Assembly: GCF_946415235.1 (NCBI RefSeq) | Contig: NZ_CAMKRR010000006.1 | Location: 1-64,000 of the forward strand | DNA length: 64,000 nt | From: an uncultured Ruminococcus sp. | GTDB lineage: Bacteria > Bacillota > Clostridia > Oscillospirales > Ruminococcaceae | Direction: 5' to 3' | Shown here: in pieces, positions 1-8,879 of the stretch | Numbering within the stretch: position 1 is the first letter of the stretch | How the letters are laid out: every line of letters starts with the position of its first letter | The notes under the pieces: generated by a model | The model's database searches: none | Seen by the model: only the letters and a program-made list of their open reading frames with translations | Told to the model about the DNA's origin: nothing | Position numbers and translations under genes: made by a program

Positions 1-304
1 CCTCGTTCTCGCTTAATGATACATACTTTTCATCATAGCGGAGCACTATTGATATCTGCCTGATAAGCTTGAATATAACATCCTCAAGTATCATGGATAT
101 GTTGTTTCTTACCGTATATACCCTGAAGCTGCGGTTGCGGAAATATCCGGGAAAAACTATACGTCTGAGAGCTTCGATAATTTCAACGATATCGTCATTA
201 TCGGGATGATCGAAGGTCTTTACTTCATCTATGGTTCTGTTGTTCTCATAATCCGAAAGGATATTTTTAGTGAGCGAGTTGATACTTTCTTCAAGCTTAT
301 GCAT
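1..304 (-). CDS. cysE: Serine O-acetyltransferase, N-terminal part (cut by window edge)
   Basis: The gene runs off the left edge, so only about 101 N-terminal residues are visible. They begin MHKLEESINSLTKNIL and include a conserved-looking ALRRIVFPGYF stretch. This matches the helical N-terminal region of the larger clostridial serine acetyltransferases, which make O-acetylserine from serine and acetyl-CoA for cysteine synthesis. The left-handed beta-helix that would prove the call lies outside the window. The ATG at 304 has a GAGGTG ribosome site six bases upstream and a good promoter 50 bases further up. The family call rests on the N-terminal pattern only. Confidence 0.7.
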   Translation of the reverse strand, partial: MHKLEESINSLTKNILSDYENNRTIDEVKTFDHPDNDDIVEIIEALRRIVFPGYFRNRSFRVYTVRNNISMILEDVIFKLIRQISIVLRYDEKYVSLSENE

Positions 305-356
305 TTGCTTCACCTCATTATATATTGTTTATGCGTCTGCTAAGAACTTCATATTA

Positions 357-385
357 ATTATACTGTATTTTTCATACATAGTCAA
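357..385 (-). promoter_or_regulatory. Promoter of cysE
   Basis: Read on the minus strand: TTGACT, 17-base spacer, TATAAT. It lies about 50 bases upstream of the cysE start. Confidence 0.7.
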
Positions 386-425
386 TAGGCTTTATATGTA
401 ACTTGTTAAAAATCACTCTGTCTTC

Positions 426-454
426 TTGACATTATGAGCTTTTCGCTGTATATT
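426..454 (+). promoter_or_regulatory. Promoter of the ttcA-like gene
   Basis: TTGACA at 426-431, 17-base spacer, TATATT at 449-454. Transcription should start near 461. That leaves no room for a ribosome site before the ATG at 466 and supports the ATG at 487. Confidence 0.7.
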
Positions 455-486
455 TAATATATAATATGCACAGAGTGAGGATCGTT

Positions 487-1341
487 ATGAACAGCAGCAT
501 AGATAATTCAATCACAGGCGGATTCAGCAAATGTATATGGTCGAAATTCCGCAAAGGCATTGAGGAATACAAGCTCATTGAAAACGGCGACAGGATAGCC
601 GTATGTATCTCCGGCGGCAAGGACTCAATGCTAATGGCAAAGTGCATACAAAGGCTCCGGAAATACAGCGAAATAATCTTTTCCGCCGAATACATCGTTA
701 TGGATCCGGGATATGCTCCCGAAAACAGAGAAAAAATAATCAGTAATGCCGAAGAGCTCGGGCTTCCGATACAAATATACGATACACGAATATTCGAGTC
801 AGCTGCGAAAGAAAAAAAGAACCCATGTTTCCTTTGTGCAAGGTTAAGACGAGGCTGGCTGTACAAAAAAGCCGAAGAACTCGGCTGCAACAAGATAGCT
901 CTCGGACATCATTTTGACGATGTCATAGAAACTATTCTAATGGGGATGCTATACGGCTCGCAGATACAGACAATGATGCCGAAGCTTCACAGTGAGAATT
1001 ATAAAGTCCAGCTTATACGCCCTCTTTATCTTATAAGAGAGAACGATATCATCAGTTGGACTGAGTACAATAAGCTTTCCTTCATACAATGCGCCTGCCA
1101 AACCACGAAAGCAGAAGGCAGCTCAAAGCGTGCTGAGATAAAGCAGCTTCTAAAACAGCTGCGTCTGACCAATCCCGCAGTTGATATGAACATTTTCAGG
1201 AGCGTTGAAAATGTAAATCTACAGACTCTCATCTCTTACCACAGAGGAGAAAGCTCCCACCATTTCCTGGATGATTTCGATGAGGGGCTAAGTATAAAGG
1301 GGACAAACAGGTTCTCAGACAAAAAAGCAGACATATTTTAA
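487..1341 (+). CDS. ttcA: TtcA-like PP-loop tRNA 2-thiolation protein
   Basis: A 284-residue ATPase of the TtcA/MesJ adenine nucleotide alpha-hydrolase superfamily. The PP-loop SGGKDSM lies near residue 44. A CFLCARLRRG motif supplies the paired cysteines, and a further C-x-C (QCACQT) follows in the second half; together these are the TtcA cysteine pattern. Such enzymes adenylate a tRNA base and insert sulfur, classically at cytidine 32. LGHHFDDVIET is the conserved segment after the first Cys pair. I chose ATG 487 over the in-frame ATG 466 because GAGTGAGG lies just before 487 and 466 is almost at the predicted transcription start. The exact tRNA target is not shown by the sequence. Confidence 0.8.
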   Translation: MNSSIDNSITGGFSKCIWSKFRKGIEEYKLIENGDRIAVCISGGKDSMLMAKCIQRLRKYSEIIFSAEYIVMDPGYAPENREKIISNAEELGLPIQIYDTRIFESAAKEKKNPCFLCARLRRGWLYKKAEELGCNKIALGHHFDDVIETILMGMLYGSQIQTMMPKLHSENYKVQLIRPLYLIRENDIISWTEYNKLSFIQCACQTTKAEGSSKRAEIKQLLKQLRLTNPAVDMNIFRSVENVNLQTLISYHRGESSHHFLDDFDEGLSIKGTNRFSDKKADIF

Positions 1342-1348
1342 AAAAGAA

Positions 1349-1386
1349 GACCTGCGGCGGCAAATACGCTGTCACAGGTCGTTTCT
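1349..1386. terminator. Terminator between ttcA-like gene and glnN
   Basis: GACCTG and CAGGTC arms (1349-1354 and 1375-1380) are followed by a T-rich stretch on the plus strand and preceded by an A-run that serves the minus strand. It is a moderate hairpin placed between two converging genes. Confidence 0.55.
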
Positions 1387-1392
1387 TATTTA

Positions 1393-3489
1393 TCAGACAT
1401 TGTAGATTATCTCGGAATATGCAGGTATCGGCCACTTGGCTGACGGCATATTGAGCTCTATCTCATCGGCAATGCTTCTCATTATATCCATTTCAGCAAG
1501 AACCACATCATGGAAGAACTCAGCCTGCTTCTGAATGCCCGAAACTGCATTCGCTTCTGTAACGCGGGCTTCAAGGCGCTCGATAGACTCGTAGAAGCGG
1601 TCTGAAAGCTCATTGAGCTTCTTTGCTATCTTTTCATCTGTGTTGCAGGTAAAGCCTATCTGCTTCTTTGTAGCTATAGCCTCGCAAAGGGACTGAACAT
1701 AATCCATTGCTGCGGGAAGGAGCTGCTTTCTTGCCATTTCTATCATGGTACGTGCCTCGATACGAACTGTCTTCGAGTACTTTTCAAGATGTATCTCTTT
1801 TCTTGCGGCTACCTCATTCTGATTGTATATCTCAAACTTGCGGAATATGCGTACATTCTTTTCGTCTGTGTAGTGCGGCATACAGTCAACTGTTGAAGCA
1901 TAGTTGGGAAGACCTCTTCTTTCTGCCTCCTTTACCCACTCCTCGGAATAGCCGTCACCGTTGAAGATGATCCTTCTGTGCTCCTTGATAACAGTCTTGA
2001 GAAGCTTTCTTACCTCGGCATCAAAGTTGTCCTTGCCCTTGAAAGGCTCAAGTATCTCGGTAAACTGACTGAGCTCCTCACACATGATGGCATTGAGCAG
2101 AACATTCGGGCAGGCAATATTATCGGAAGAGCCCACCATTCTGAACTCAAAACGGTTTCCTGTAAAAGCAAAAGGCGATGTCCTGTTTCTGTCGGTGGAA
2201 TCCTTGGGGAATGACGGCAGCGCATCAACACCGATCTTGAAAGCACGTGCCTTTGTCTTGTAGACAGCATCATCCTCGATAGCCTGCAAAACAGCTTCAA
2301 GCTCTTCGCCGAGGAACATCGAAACGATAGCAGGCGGAGCTTCATCAGCGCCAAGTCTGTGATCGTTGCCTGCGGAAGCGGCTGAAAGTCTCATAAGATC
2401 TGCATACTCGTCAACGCCCTTGATAAGAGCGCAGAGTATTGTAAGGAACTGGAGATTATCCATAGGAGTATCGCCGGGATCAAGAAGATTCTGACCGTCA
2501 TTCGTAGACATAGACCAGTTATTGTGCTTGCCCGAACCGTTAACGCCCTCAAAAGGCTTCTCGTGAAGCAGGCATACAAGACCGTGCTTAAGTGCGACCT
2601 TTTCCATTACCTCCATCGCAAGCTCGTTCTGATCCGTTCCGAGGTTGGATGTAGTGAATATAGGAGCCATTTCATGCTGTGCGGGAGCTACCTCGTTATG
2701 CTTTGTCTTTGAATAGATGCCCAGCTTCCAAAGCTCCTCGTCGAGATCTGCCATATATGCAGCGATCCTCGGACGGAGATTTGCAAAATACTGATCGTCC
2801 AGATCCTGACCCTTCGGAGGCTTTGCACCGAAAAGAGTTCTGCCTGTAAGGATAAGATCCTCACGCTGATCATACATTTTTTTATCTATAAGAAAATATT
2901 CCTGTTCAGCTCCAACTGTTGAAGTAACTCTTGTTACCCTGTCGTTTCCGAAAAGCTTGAGGAAACGAACAGCGGTCTTGCTGAGTGCCTGCATCGAACG
3001 TAAAAGAGGAGTCTTTTTATCAAGGACTTCTCCTGTATATGATACAAAGACCGTAGGGATATAAAGGCTTCCCTCTTTAACAAAGCAATAGGATGTCGGA
3101 TCCCATGCTGTATATCCCCTTGCGGAGCTTGTTCTTCTGAGGCCTCCCGAAGGGAAGGATGAAGCGTCAGGTTCACCCTTTACAAGAGCTTTGCCTGAAA
3201 ATTCCATGATAGCCATACCGTTTGGCGCGGGACTGATAAAACAGTCATGCTTTTCTGCTGTTGAACCGGTCATAGGCTGGAACCAGTGAGTATAATGGGT
3301 CGCGCCTCTTTCTATAGCCCATTCTTTAATAGTATTAGCTACAACATCAGCGGTCTCCATATCTGCTAAGGGCTCGTTGTTCTGCATAGTTCTCTTGAGA
3401 GCTCTGTAGACATTCTTCGGAAGTTTTGTCTTCATGACATCTTCATTGAACACATTGCAGGCAAAAATCTCGGGAATATTTACTGACAT
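1393..3489 (-). CDS. glnN: Glutamine synthetase type III
   Basis: A 698-residue protein, the normal length for GSIII (about 700, against about 450 for GSI). GSIII makes glutamine from glutamate, ammonia and ATP in the cytoplasm and is the main assimilatory enzyme in rumen Bacteroidetes and Ruminococcus. Family hallmarks include the N-terminal FAWNxF-like segment (FACNVFNEDVM), GGLRRTSSARGYTAWDPTS, AEQEYFL near residue 195, KHNEVAPAQHE near residue 266 and NGSGKHNNWS. The ATG at 3489 has GAGGAGG seven bases upstream. It stands alone, with its own promoter and a terminator on each side. No PII or amt gene is adjacent. Confidence 0.96.
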   Translation of the reverse strand: MSVNIPEIFACNVFNEDVMKTKLPKNVYRALKRTMQNNEPLADMETADVVANTIKEWAIERGATHYTHWFQPMTGSTAEKHDCFISPAPNGMAIMEFSGKALVKGEPDASSFPSGGLRRTSSARGYTAWDPTSYCFVKEGSLYIPTVFVSYTGEVLDKKTPLLRSMQALSKTAVRFLKLFGNDRVTRVTSTVGAEQEYFLIDKKMYDQREDLILTGRTLFGAKPPKGQDLDDQYFANLRPRIAAYMADLDEELWKLGIYSKTKHNEVAPAQHEMAPIFTTSNLGTDQNELAMEVMEKVALKHGLVCLLHEKPFEGVNGSGKHNNWSMSTNDGQNLLDPGDTPMDNLQFLTILCALIKGVDEYADLMRLSAASAGNDHRLGADEAPPAIVSMFLGEELEAVLQAIEDDAVYKTKARAFKIGVDALPSFPKDSTDRNRTSPFAFTGNRFEFRMVGSSDNIACPNVLLNAIMCEELSQFTEILEPFKGKDNFDAEVRKLLKTVIKEHRRIIFNGDGYSEEWVKEAERRGLPNYASTVDCMPHYTDEKNVRIFRKFEIYNQNEVAARKEIHLEKYSKTVRIEARTMIEMARKQLLPAAMDYVQSLCEAIATKKQIGFTCNTDEKIAKKLNELSDRFYESIERLEARVTEANAVSGIQKQAEFFHDVVLAEMDIMRSIADEIELNMPSAKWPIPAYSEIIYNV

Positions 3490-3547
3490 ATATTTTCCTC
3501 CTCAGAGCTTATAAGCTCATATATACAATACTCCATCATAATTCAAA

Positions 3548-3576
3548 ATTATACCACTGTGCTGATGTTTTGTCAA
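3548..3576 (-). promoter_or_regulatory. Promoter of glnN
   Basis: Minus strand: TTGACA, 17-base spacer, TATAAT, a full consensus match. The leader of about 50 bases contains the palindrome GAGCTTATAAGCTC just before the ribosome site, which could be a small hairpin or an operator. Confidence 0.8.
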
Positions 3577-3670
3577 TATAAACCCATTCACGCAAAATGC
3601 ATTTTTCATCTTGATACAAAATAAAGCATTTATGGTCGGGAAAAAGGTATATTCTGACAATAACAGATAT

Positions 3671-3700
3671 AAAACAGCTGCCGTTCAGATGAACGGCAGC
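3671..3700 (-). terminator. Terminator after the capD-like gene
   Basis: Perfect 11-bp arms GCTGCCGTTCA / TGAACGGCAGC around a two-base centre, followed on the minus strand by TGTTTT. It lies about 30 bases after the stop codon of the gene at 3729-5666. Confidence 0.85.
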
Positions 3701-3728
3701 CGACCGATATTCATATATGTTTCTATCA

Positions 3729-5666
3729 TCAAGCGGACTCGACAACACTTTCAAGCTTCTCATTCTTGAGCTCCTTGCTGTTGAATTCATCGGGAGTTGT
3801 GAATGTCGGGACCATTGAATGAAGTGCAAATACAGCAAGCTCTTCATCATTTTTAAGTGCAGCGTTGCGAAGAGCATCAAGGCGCATCGGGAATGTTGCT
3901 TCGTCTATCTCTATCTGTTTACCGATAAAGATGAGCTTATTTGATGTCTTCTGAAGTCCTTCTTCATTCATAAGAAGCTCTTCCTTTATTTTTTCACCCG
4001 GACGAAGTCCTGTAAACTTGATCTCAACATCCTTGTACGGCTCCTTACCGTACATACGTATGAGATTTTCGGCAAGAGTCACTATCTTAACAGGCTCGCC
4101 CATATCAAGAACGAATATCTCACCGCCGTTTGCGATAGCAGCAGCCTCCATTACAAGATTGACTGCTTCGGGGATCGTCATGAAGTAGCGGATTATATCA
4201 GGATGAGTAACAGTTACAGGCTTTCCCTGCTCTATCTGCCTCTTGAAAAGCGGTATTACAGAACCGTTGGAGCCGAGAACATTTCCGAAACGGGTAGTAA
4301 CGAACTCTGTTCTGCCCTCATTCTGCTGTGCAAGATACTGAACGATCATTTCACAGCATCTCTTTGATGCTCCCATAACATTAGTCGGGTTTACAGCCTT
4401 ATCGGTCGATATCATCACGAACTTTTCAGCATTGTGGAACTGTGCAAGAGACGCAACATTGAAGGTGCCGATGATATTGTTCTTTATAGCTTCCATAGGC
4501 GAGGACTCCATAAGAGGAACGTGCTTATGAGCAGCTGCGTGGAAAACTACATCGGGCTTATATGTATCAAATATCTGATTCATTCGGAAATAATCTCTTA
4601 CAGAAGCAATAAGAGTTACCAGTGAAAGCTCATCACCATACTCCATTCTGAGTTCCTGCTCGATATCATATGCGTTATTCTCGTAAATATCAACAATAAT
4701 GATACGGCTCGGATCGTACTTTGCAATCTGTCTTACAAGCTCTGAGCCTATGCTTCCGCCGCCGCCTGTGACCATACATACTTTTCCGCTGATAAAGCTC
4801 CTTATTTCAGTATTGTCAAATCTGATAGGATCACGGCCAAGCAGATCCTCGACCTTTATGTCGCGAATCTGATTAATGATAGTCTTGTTTTCGTCATCGA
4901 ATACAAGATTTCCGATGAAAGGAACAACCTTTACGGGAACGTCTGTTTCCGTGCATATATCAAGAATCCTCTTGCGTTCGTCTTCAAGGCATGACGGGAT
5001 AGCAAACAATATCTGCTCGATCCTTTTCTCTTTGACGAATTTACCGATCTCAGCGGTAGTTCCTATGACCTCAACGCCTTCGATCTCGCTGCCTATCTTG
5101 TCGCTGTCATCGTCAATGATACAGACAGGATCAAATGCGGTGACCTGCTTATCATCGGAATAAGGAGAATGTTTTGCGTTATAGATCTCTTTAAGGATAG
5201 TCTTGCAGGCCTGTCCGCCGCCAATGACCATTGTGCGCTTGCCGTTAAGGGATACGCTTTCCGATATGGTTATCATAGTAGTCTTGAACAGATAGCGGAA
5301 CAAGCAGACAGAACATATGAGGATGATCATATGCAAAACAGAAAAAGCAGGATATAATGAATTATCAATAATGTATACTATTGCAGATGAAGCTGCGATA
5401 CCTATTATTACGCCGTATACACAGCTGAGGTAATCCTTTCTGTTGAAATACCTCCAGAGCTTGCTGTATGCACCCGCAATTATAAGGCCGCCGATACAGC
5501 ACATAGAGCTCACAGCTATAAGAATGACCAGTGTTGATTCATCGACGCCATGGCTTCGGAATGAAAGCAAAAAATTGGCAATAAGTGCCGAAACCCCAAC
5601 AAAAAACAAGTCAGCTCCTGCAAGAATAACCTTTCTGATCTTAAAAATACCCAAAAGATTCTTCAT
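3729..5666 (-). CDS. Membrane-bound nucleotide-sugar 4,6-dehydratase, CapD/WbpM/FlaA1 family
   Basis: 645 residues. Residues 15-130 hold about four membrane helices. A first, cryptic Rossmann-like region follows (GGGQACKTILKEI), then the catalytic SDR domain from about residue 290 with the NAD site GGGGSIGSELVRQ. The active-site segment STDKAVNPTNVMGASKR has Met in place of the usual Tyr of the YxxxK pair, as is known for WbpM and PglF. Such enzymes convert UDP-GlcNAc to a 4-keto-6-deoxy sugar for capsule, O-antigen or glycan synthesis at the inner face of the membrane. GGAGG lies before the start. The exopolysaccharide operon of this window is 25 kb away, so functional linkage is only inferred. 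Confidence 0.9.
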   Translation of the reverse strand: MKNLLGIFKIRKVILAGADLFFVGVSALIANFLLSFRSHGVDESTLVILIAVSSMCCIGGLIIAGAYSKLWRYFNRKDYLSCVYGVIIGIAASSAIVYIIDNSLYPAFSVLHMIILICSVCLFRYLFKTTMITISESVSLNGKRTMVIGGGQACKTILKEIYNAKHSPYSDDKQVTAFDPVCIIDDDSDKIGSEIEGVEVIGTTAEIGKFVKEKRIEQILFAIPSCLEDERKRILDICTETDVPVKVVPFIGNLVFDDENKTIINQIRDIKVEDLLGRDPIRFDNTEIRSFISGKVCMVTGGGGSIGSELVRQIAKYDPSRIIIVDIYENNAYDIEQELRMEYGDELSLVTLIASVRDYFRMNQIFDTYKPDVVFHAAAHKHVPLMESSPMEAIKNNIIGTFNVASLAQFHNAEKFVMISTDKAVNPTNVMGASKRCCEMIVQYLAQQNEGRTEFVTTRFGNVLGSNGSVIPLFKRQIEQGKPVTVTHPDIIRYFMTIPEAVNLVMEAAAIANGGEIFVLDMGEPVKIVTLAENLIRMYGKEPYKDVEIKFTGLRPGEKIKEELLMNEEGLQKTSNKLIFIGKQIEIDEATFPMRLDALRNAALKNDEELAVFALHSMVPTFTTPDEFNSKELKNEKLESVVESA

Positions 5667-6145
5667 AGTATAATCCCTCCGAAATCACAAAAATAAGTGA
5701 TAAATAATACTTCGTACCGTGGAACGATCATAGCTACAAACAGAACTAAAATTATAATAAATATACGAAATATTTTATGCGTATATAACGCCCTTCTATG
5801 TTTATATGATTTTATTATACTTACTGTTCCTTTAAAAATCAATACAAAAAAAACAATCAATAAAAATCACAAACAAAAATCAGCAGAATTAACAAAACGA
5901 ATACATCATTTAAGTTGTTTATGCATTAATATGTTCTGTCACAATTTTATCACAAGTATAACACGTTTAATTTATTACGTTCGGTTAATGTTTAAAAGGA
6001 AATCATAAAGTATTTAAATTGCTTAAAGCTTTTTATGTATAGCTAAACTATATCATCTATTTACTATTATACTGCCTTAAATGACTTTTTTCAATATATA
6101 TCGTTCATTTGGCTGAAACTTCCATAAGGCGCCCCCACAAAAAAA

Positions 6146-6180
6146 GTGACAAATGTCACTGTGAAAGTGACGAAACTCAC
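6146..6180. promoter_or_regulatory. Operator-like GTGAC repeats upstream of the membrane protein gene
   Basis: A perfect palindrome, GTGACAAATGTCAC, at 6146-6159, followed by another GTGAC at 6167-6171 and ACTCAC at 6175-6180, directly against the predicted -35 of the next gene. The dyad plus half-sites suggest a regulator binding site. Which protein would bind is unknown. Confidence 0.5.
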
Positions 6181-6210
6181 CTTACAATCCTTCGGATAAA
6201 ATGCTATGAT
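6181..6210 (+). promoter_or_regulatory. Promoter of the multi-TM protein gene
   Basis: CTTACA at 6181-6186 (or TTACAA one base later) with TATGAT at 6205-6210, giving a 17 to 18-base spacer. The weak -35 fits an activated promoter. Confidence 0.55.
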
Positions 6211-6256
6211 GTAATCAAAGAAAAACCAGCATAATCATTCAGAAAGGATGAAATAT

Positions 6257-8602
6257 ATGTTAAGAATAACCCTTTTGATCACTTTTCTTATCGCTGTTCC
6301 TTTTGCAGTCCCGTTCATTGTTATCGGACTTGTAAAGCAGTCAGATCTGAAAAAAGACGGGCAGAACGGCGGGAATGCCGTTCCTATCGTACCGAAACAA
6401 TGTCCCAAGCACGATATGACAGTTTCAAATGTACTGTTCCTGATAGGTACTATCTTTGTAGTTCTTTCGGGACTTGCATTCGGAGTTGCAAGCTGGGTGC
6501 ACACTTCTCACACAGGCAGAGCAGCAATTATCGCTGCCGCAGCTGCTATATCATACATACTGAGCTGTGTTATCGGAAAATTCCTCAGGCTCTCGGGAAC
6601 TTCCATATCGTTTTTTATGCTCGGTACGGGATTTACCGCAACGATGATACTCACGGCAGGATATTACAAGCTTATGGGCGATTGGTTATCATTCAGCGGC
6701 GGCGGTCTCTATGCACTTCTTGCAATAGCGTCACTTGTCACAGCTGCACTTCTTTTTGTGAGCTGCGTTATCTTCAGAAAGATCGGTCTTGTTTATGCCG
6801 CACTTTCCGCAGCAGCATACACGGTTTACTGCACAGTTTTCCAGTTCTGCGGCACATCAGAGAGCAGAGGCATGGCTTTTATTATCATTTCCTCAGCGAT
6901 ACTTGCATTTATCAACGAAACTAAAATGCTGAACGGAATAAAATACGAGCTTCCCGTTAAAGTGATAGGCTATATATCAGCGTCTGTTTTCAGCTCGATA
7001 TCTGTAATATATGTCTTTTCAAGCCTGCATCACCCAACAATAGCAAGCTTCTCTATAGTCGTTATAATAATTGCACAGCTCATTATCTACGGTTTCAAAT
7101 ACAATAATATAGTTCTTATTGCCAGCGAATCCATCACATCTGTATTATTTGCTTATATGATAACCATGAGTGTGCTTGAAACAGCCGATGACAGATACGG
7201 CGCAATAGTTTTCGGTATCCTTTCCGTGACCATCTATCTCATTCACCGCTTTGCAAAGCCATTAAACAATATCGCAGCAGAAATAATCACTCTTGCAAAC
7301 ATGATAATCGCTGCTCTGATCGCAGTTTTCTCATTATCAAGAGAGGGCTTTATCCCCGAGATCGCCATAGGGATTATTGTATCACTCCTTATCACAGACT
7401 ATGTCCTTCACAGCAATAAAACTATACAGATCATCTCCGGCATAGCAGCACCCGTACTCCCCTGCTGTATAGCTTTTTCAGTCCTGAATATCATGCCGTC
7501 AGACTCAGATCACTCGGAAACCATCGTATTCTCAGTATTCATTTCTATCATTTTGGCAGTTACAGCTCTATTCATCTTCCTTCCCAAAATAGCGTTCGGT
7601 TTTCACGCAAAATACCTGCGCAGAAGCGATGCTGTACTTTACGCTAATCTCATAATATCAGGAATTTTCCTCATTGCGGCGGCATCAAACGATACGCTCC
7701 TTATCCTGCCTGTTATTCTTTGCATTTTACATTTTGCACTTTCAAACAGAGTAAAAAACAATATGACTGCTCTTATTTCCGCAATAACAGTAATAATCTC
7801 GGTTTATGAAAAGCTCTCGGCTAACTTTGAAAAGAACAGTCTTTCATTCATACTTTGCATGACAGCATTAACAGTAGCTTATCTTGCAGTTTCAAGATTT
7901 ATCTACCACGACGGTGTCGGAGTACAAAAAAACGATAAGTTTGTCATCGACCCGATGCTTCTTACGGTATGGCTCGCAATAGCTTATATGTATCAGCCCG
8001 AAAGGATCAATATTTTCTTTGTACTTATCACTTCAGCAGCTTTCATAGCTTCATTCATAAAGAAGAACACTTCAAAAACAATGGCAGCCGTCCTCCTTAC
8101 ATCATCGGCAGTCCTCTCAGCATTCGCTCTCATGGCAAGACCCTGCCTCATTCCGGACTCAAAGGCAGTTTCAAGCAAGATCAATATTGCGATTATCGCC
8201 CTTCTCGGTATAGCCTGCCGCTTTATCTGGAGAGAGTTCAAGAGCGCTTCAAAGATATCTTCCGAAAGTATATTTATCATTTCGGTCACAGCATTGCTTT
8301 TTGATACTTTCTATTTCGATACGGCCGCAAATACAATATTCTCAATGTCAGTAATGCTTACGATCCTGATACTCTCTGTCAGCACAAGATCAAAAACATG
8401 GTTCATCACTTCTTCAATATCACTTTTCACGATCACCGTCTACGCAACAAGAGACTATCTCATGGCACTTAACTGGTGGATATACCTGTTTATGGCAGGA
8501 ATACTTCTCATTGGCATCGCCGCAGGCAATGAATACTGCAAAAAGAATAATGAAACTATCAAGTCCTCCGTCATAAAGAAATTCAGCGGCTGGACATGGT
8601 AA
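6257..8602 (+). CDS. Large multi-spanning membrane protein, function unknown
   Basis: 781 residues, almost entirely hydrophobic, with roughly 20 or more predicted membrane helices. The only clearly soluble stretch is a short loop at about residues 28-50 containing PKQCPKHD. The start of the helix bundle (LFLIGTIFVVLSGLAFGVASW) resembles DUF2157-like and SCO7613-type membrane proteins, but I recognise no catalytic motif. I prefer ATG 6257 to ATG 6248 because the ribosome site AGAAAGG abuts 6248 and sits nine bases from 6257. It has its own promoter and terminator and forms no operon. It could be a transporter or an envelope scaffold; no function can be assigned. Confidence 0.75.
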   Translation: MLRITLLITFLIAVPFAVPFIVIGLVKQSDLKKDGQNGGNAVPIVPKQCPKHDMTVSNVLFLIGTIFVVLSGLAFGVASWVHTSHTGRAAIIAAAAAISYILSCVIGKFLRLSGTSISFFMLGTGFTATMILTAGYYKLMGDWLSFSGGGLYALLAIASLVTAALLFVSCVIFRKIGLVYAALSAAAYTVYCTVFQFCGTSESRGMAFIIISSAILAFINETKMLNGIKYELPVKVIGYISASVFSSISVIYVFSSLHHPTIASFSIVVIIIAQLIIYGFKYNNIVLIASESITSVLFAYMITMSVLETADDRYGAIVFGILSVTIYLIHRFAKPLNNIAAEIITLANMIIAALIAVFSLSREGFIPEIAIGIIVSLLITDYVLHSNKTIQIISGIAAPVLPCCIAFSVLNIMPSDSDHSETIVFSVFISIILAVTALFIFLPKIAFGFHAKYLRRSDAVLYANLIISGIFLIAAASNDTLLILPVILCILHFALSNRVKNNMTALISAITVIISVYEKLSANFEKNSLSFILCMTALTVAYLAVSRFIYHDGVGVQKNDKFVIDPMLLTVWLAIAYMYQPERINIFFVLITSAAFIASFIKKNTSKTMAAVLLTSSAVLSAFALMARPCLIPDSKAVSSKINIAIIALLGIACRFIWREFKSASKISSESIFIISVTALLFDTFYFDTAANTIFSMSVMLTILILSVSTRSKTWFITSSISLFTITVYATRDYLMALNWWIYLFMAGILLIGIAAGNEYCKKNNETIKSSVIKKFSGWTW

Positions 8603-8610
8603 AACATTCT

Positions 8611-8640
8611 GCGCTCCGCAGCTGCGGAGCGCTTCTTTTA
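8611..8640 (+). terminator. Terminator after the multi-TM protein gene
   Basis: GCGCTCCGCAG / CTGCGGAGCGC perfect inverted repeat, then TTCTTTTA, eight bases after the stop codon. Confidence 0.85.
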
Positions 8641-8704
8641 TTAAATAAGTGCAAATACCGATCACTGCATATTATTAAAATTACGTTAATTTTTTATATT
8701 AATG

Positions 8705-8733
8705 TTGCATTCTGACAAATTATATGCTATAAT
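8705..8733 (+). promoter_or_regulatory. Upstream promoter of the 7TM kinase gene (P1)
   Basis: TTGCAT, 17-base spacer, TATAAT with an extended TGC before the -10. The same word, TTATATGCTATAATT, recurs 115 bases downstream in P2. Confidence 0.55.
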
Positions 8734-8802
8734 TAATGCAAAACATTAATTATATTTTATCTTAATGCCCTTGCAGATACGCAAATCGGAGATTTTCTCC
8801 CT

Positions 8803-8848
8803 GCATATCGGGCAATTATAGCATATCGCTCAGTTTATATGCTATAAT
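8803..8848 (+). promoter_or_regulatory. Downstream extended -10 promoter (P2) with direct repeats
   Basis: TGCTATAAT at 8840-8848 is an ideal extended -10 with no clear -35. GCATATCG occurs at 8803-8810 and again at 8821-8828, 18 bases apart, where an activator would sit. The response regulator encoded downstream is the obvious candidate to bind there, but this is inference. Confidence 0.5.
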
Positions 8849-8879
8849 TGTTAAGTACATTTATACTGTGAGGTGTATC

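Larger units (their letters stand above)
5667..6256. other. AT-rich divergent intergenic region
   Basis: About 590 bases without a credible gene. Nearly all of it is A/T with scattered homopolymers. The right end holds the promoter and operator-like palindrome of the gene at 6257. A GCGT-TATAT-ACGC inverted repeat lies near 5780. I could not place a convincing -35/-10 pair for the leftward capD-like gene. Confidence 0.5.

Noticed and set aside
466-486. Longer N-terminus for the ttcA-like gene from ATG 466
   Set aside because: It begins about five bases after the predicted transcription start and has no ribosome site; 487 has both room and GAGTGAGG.
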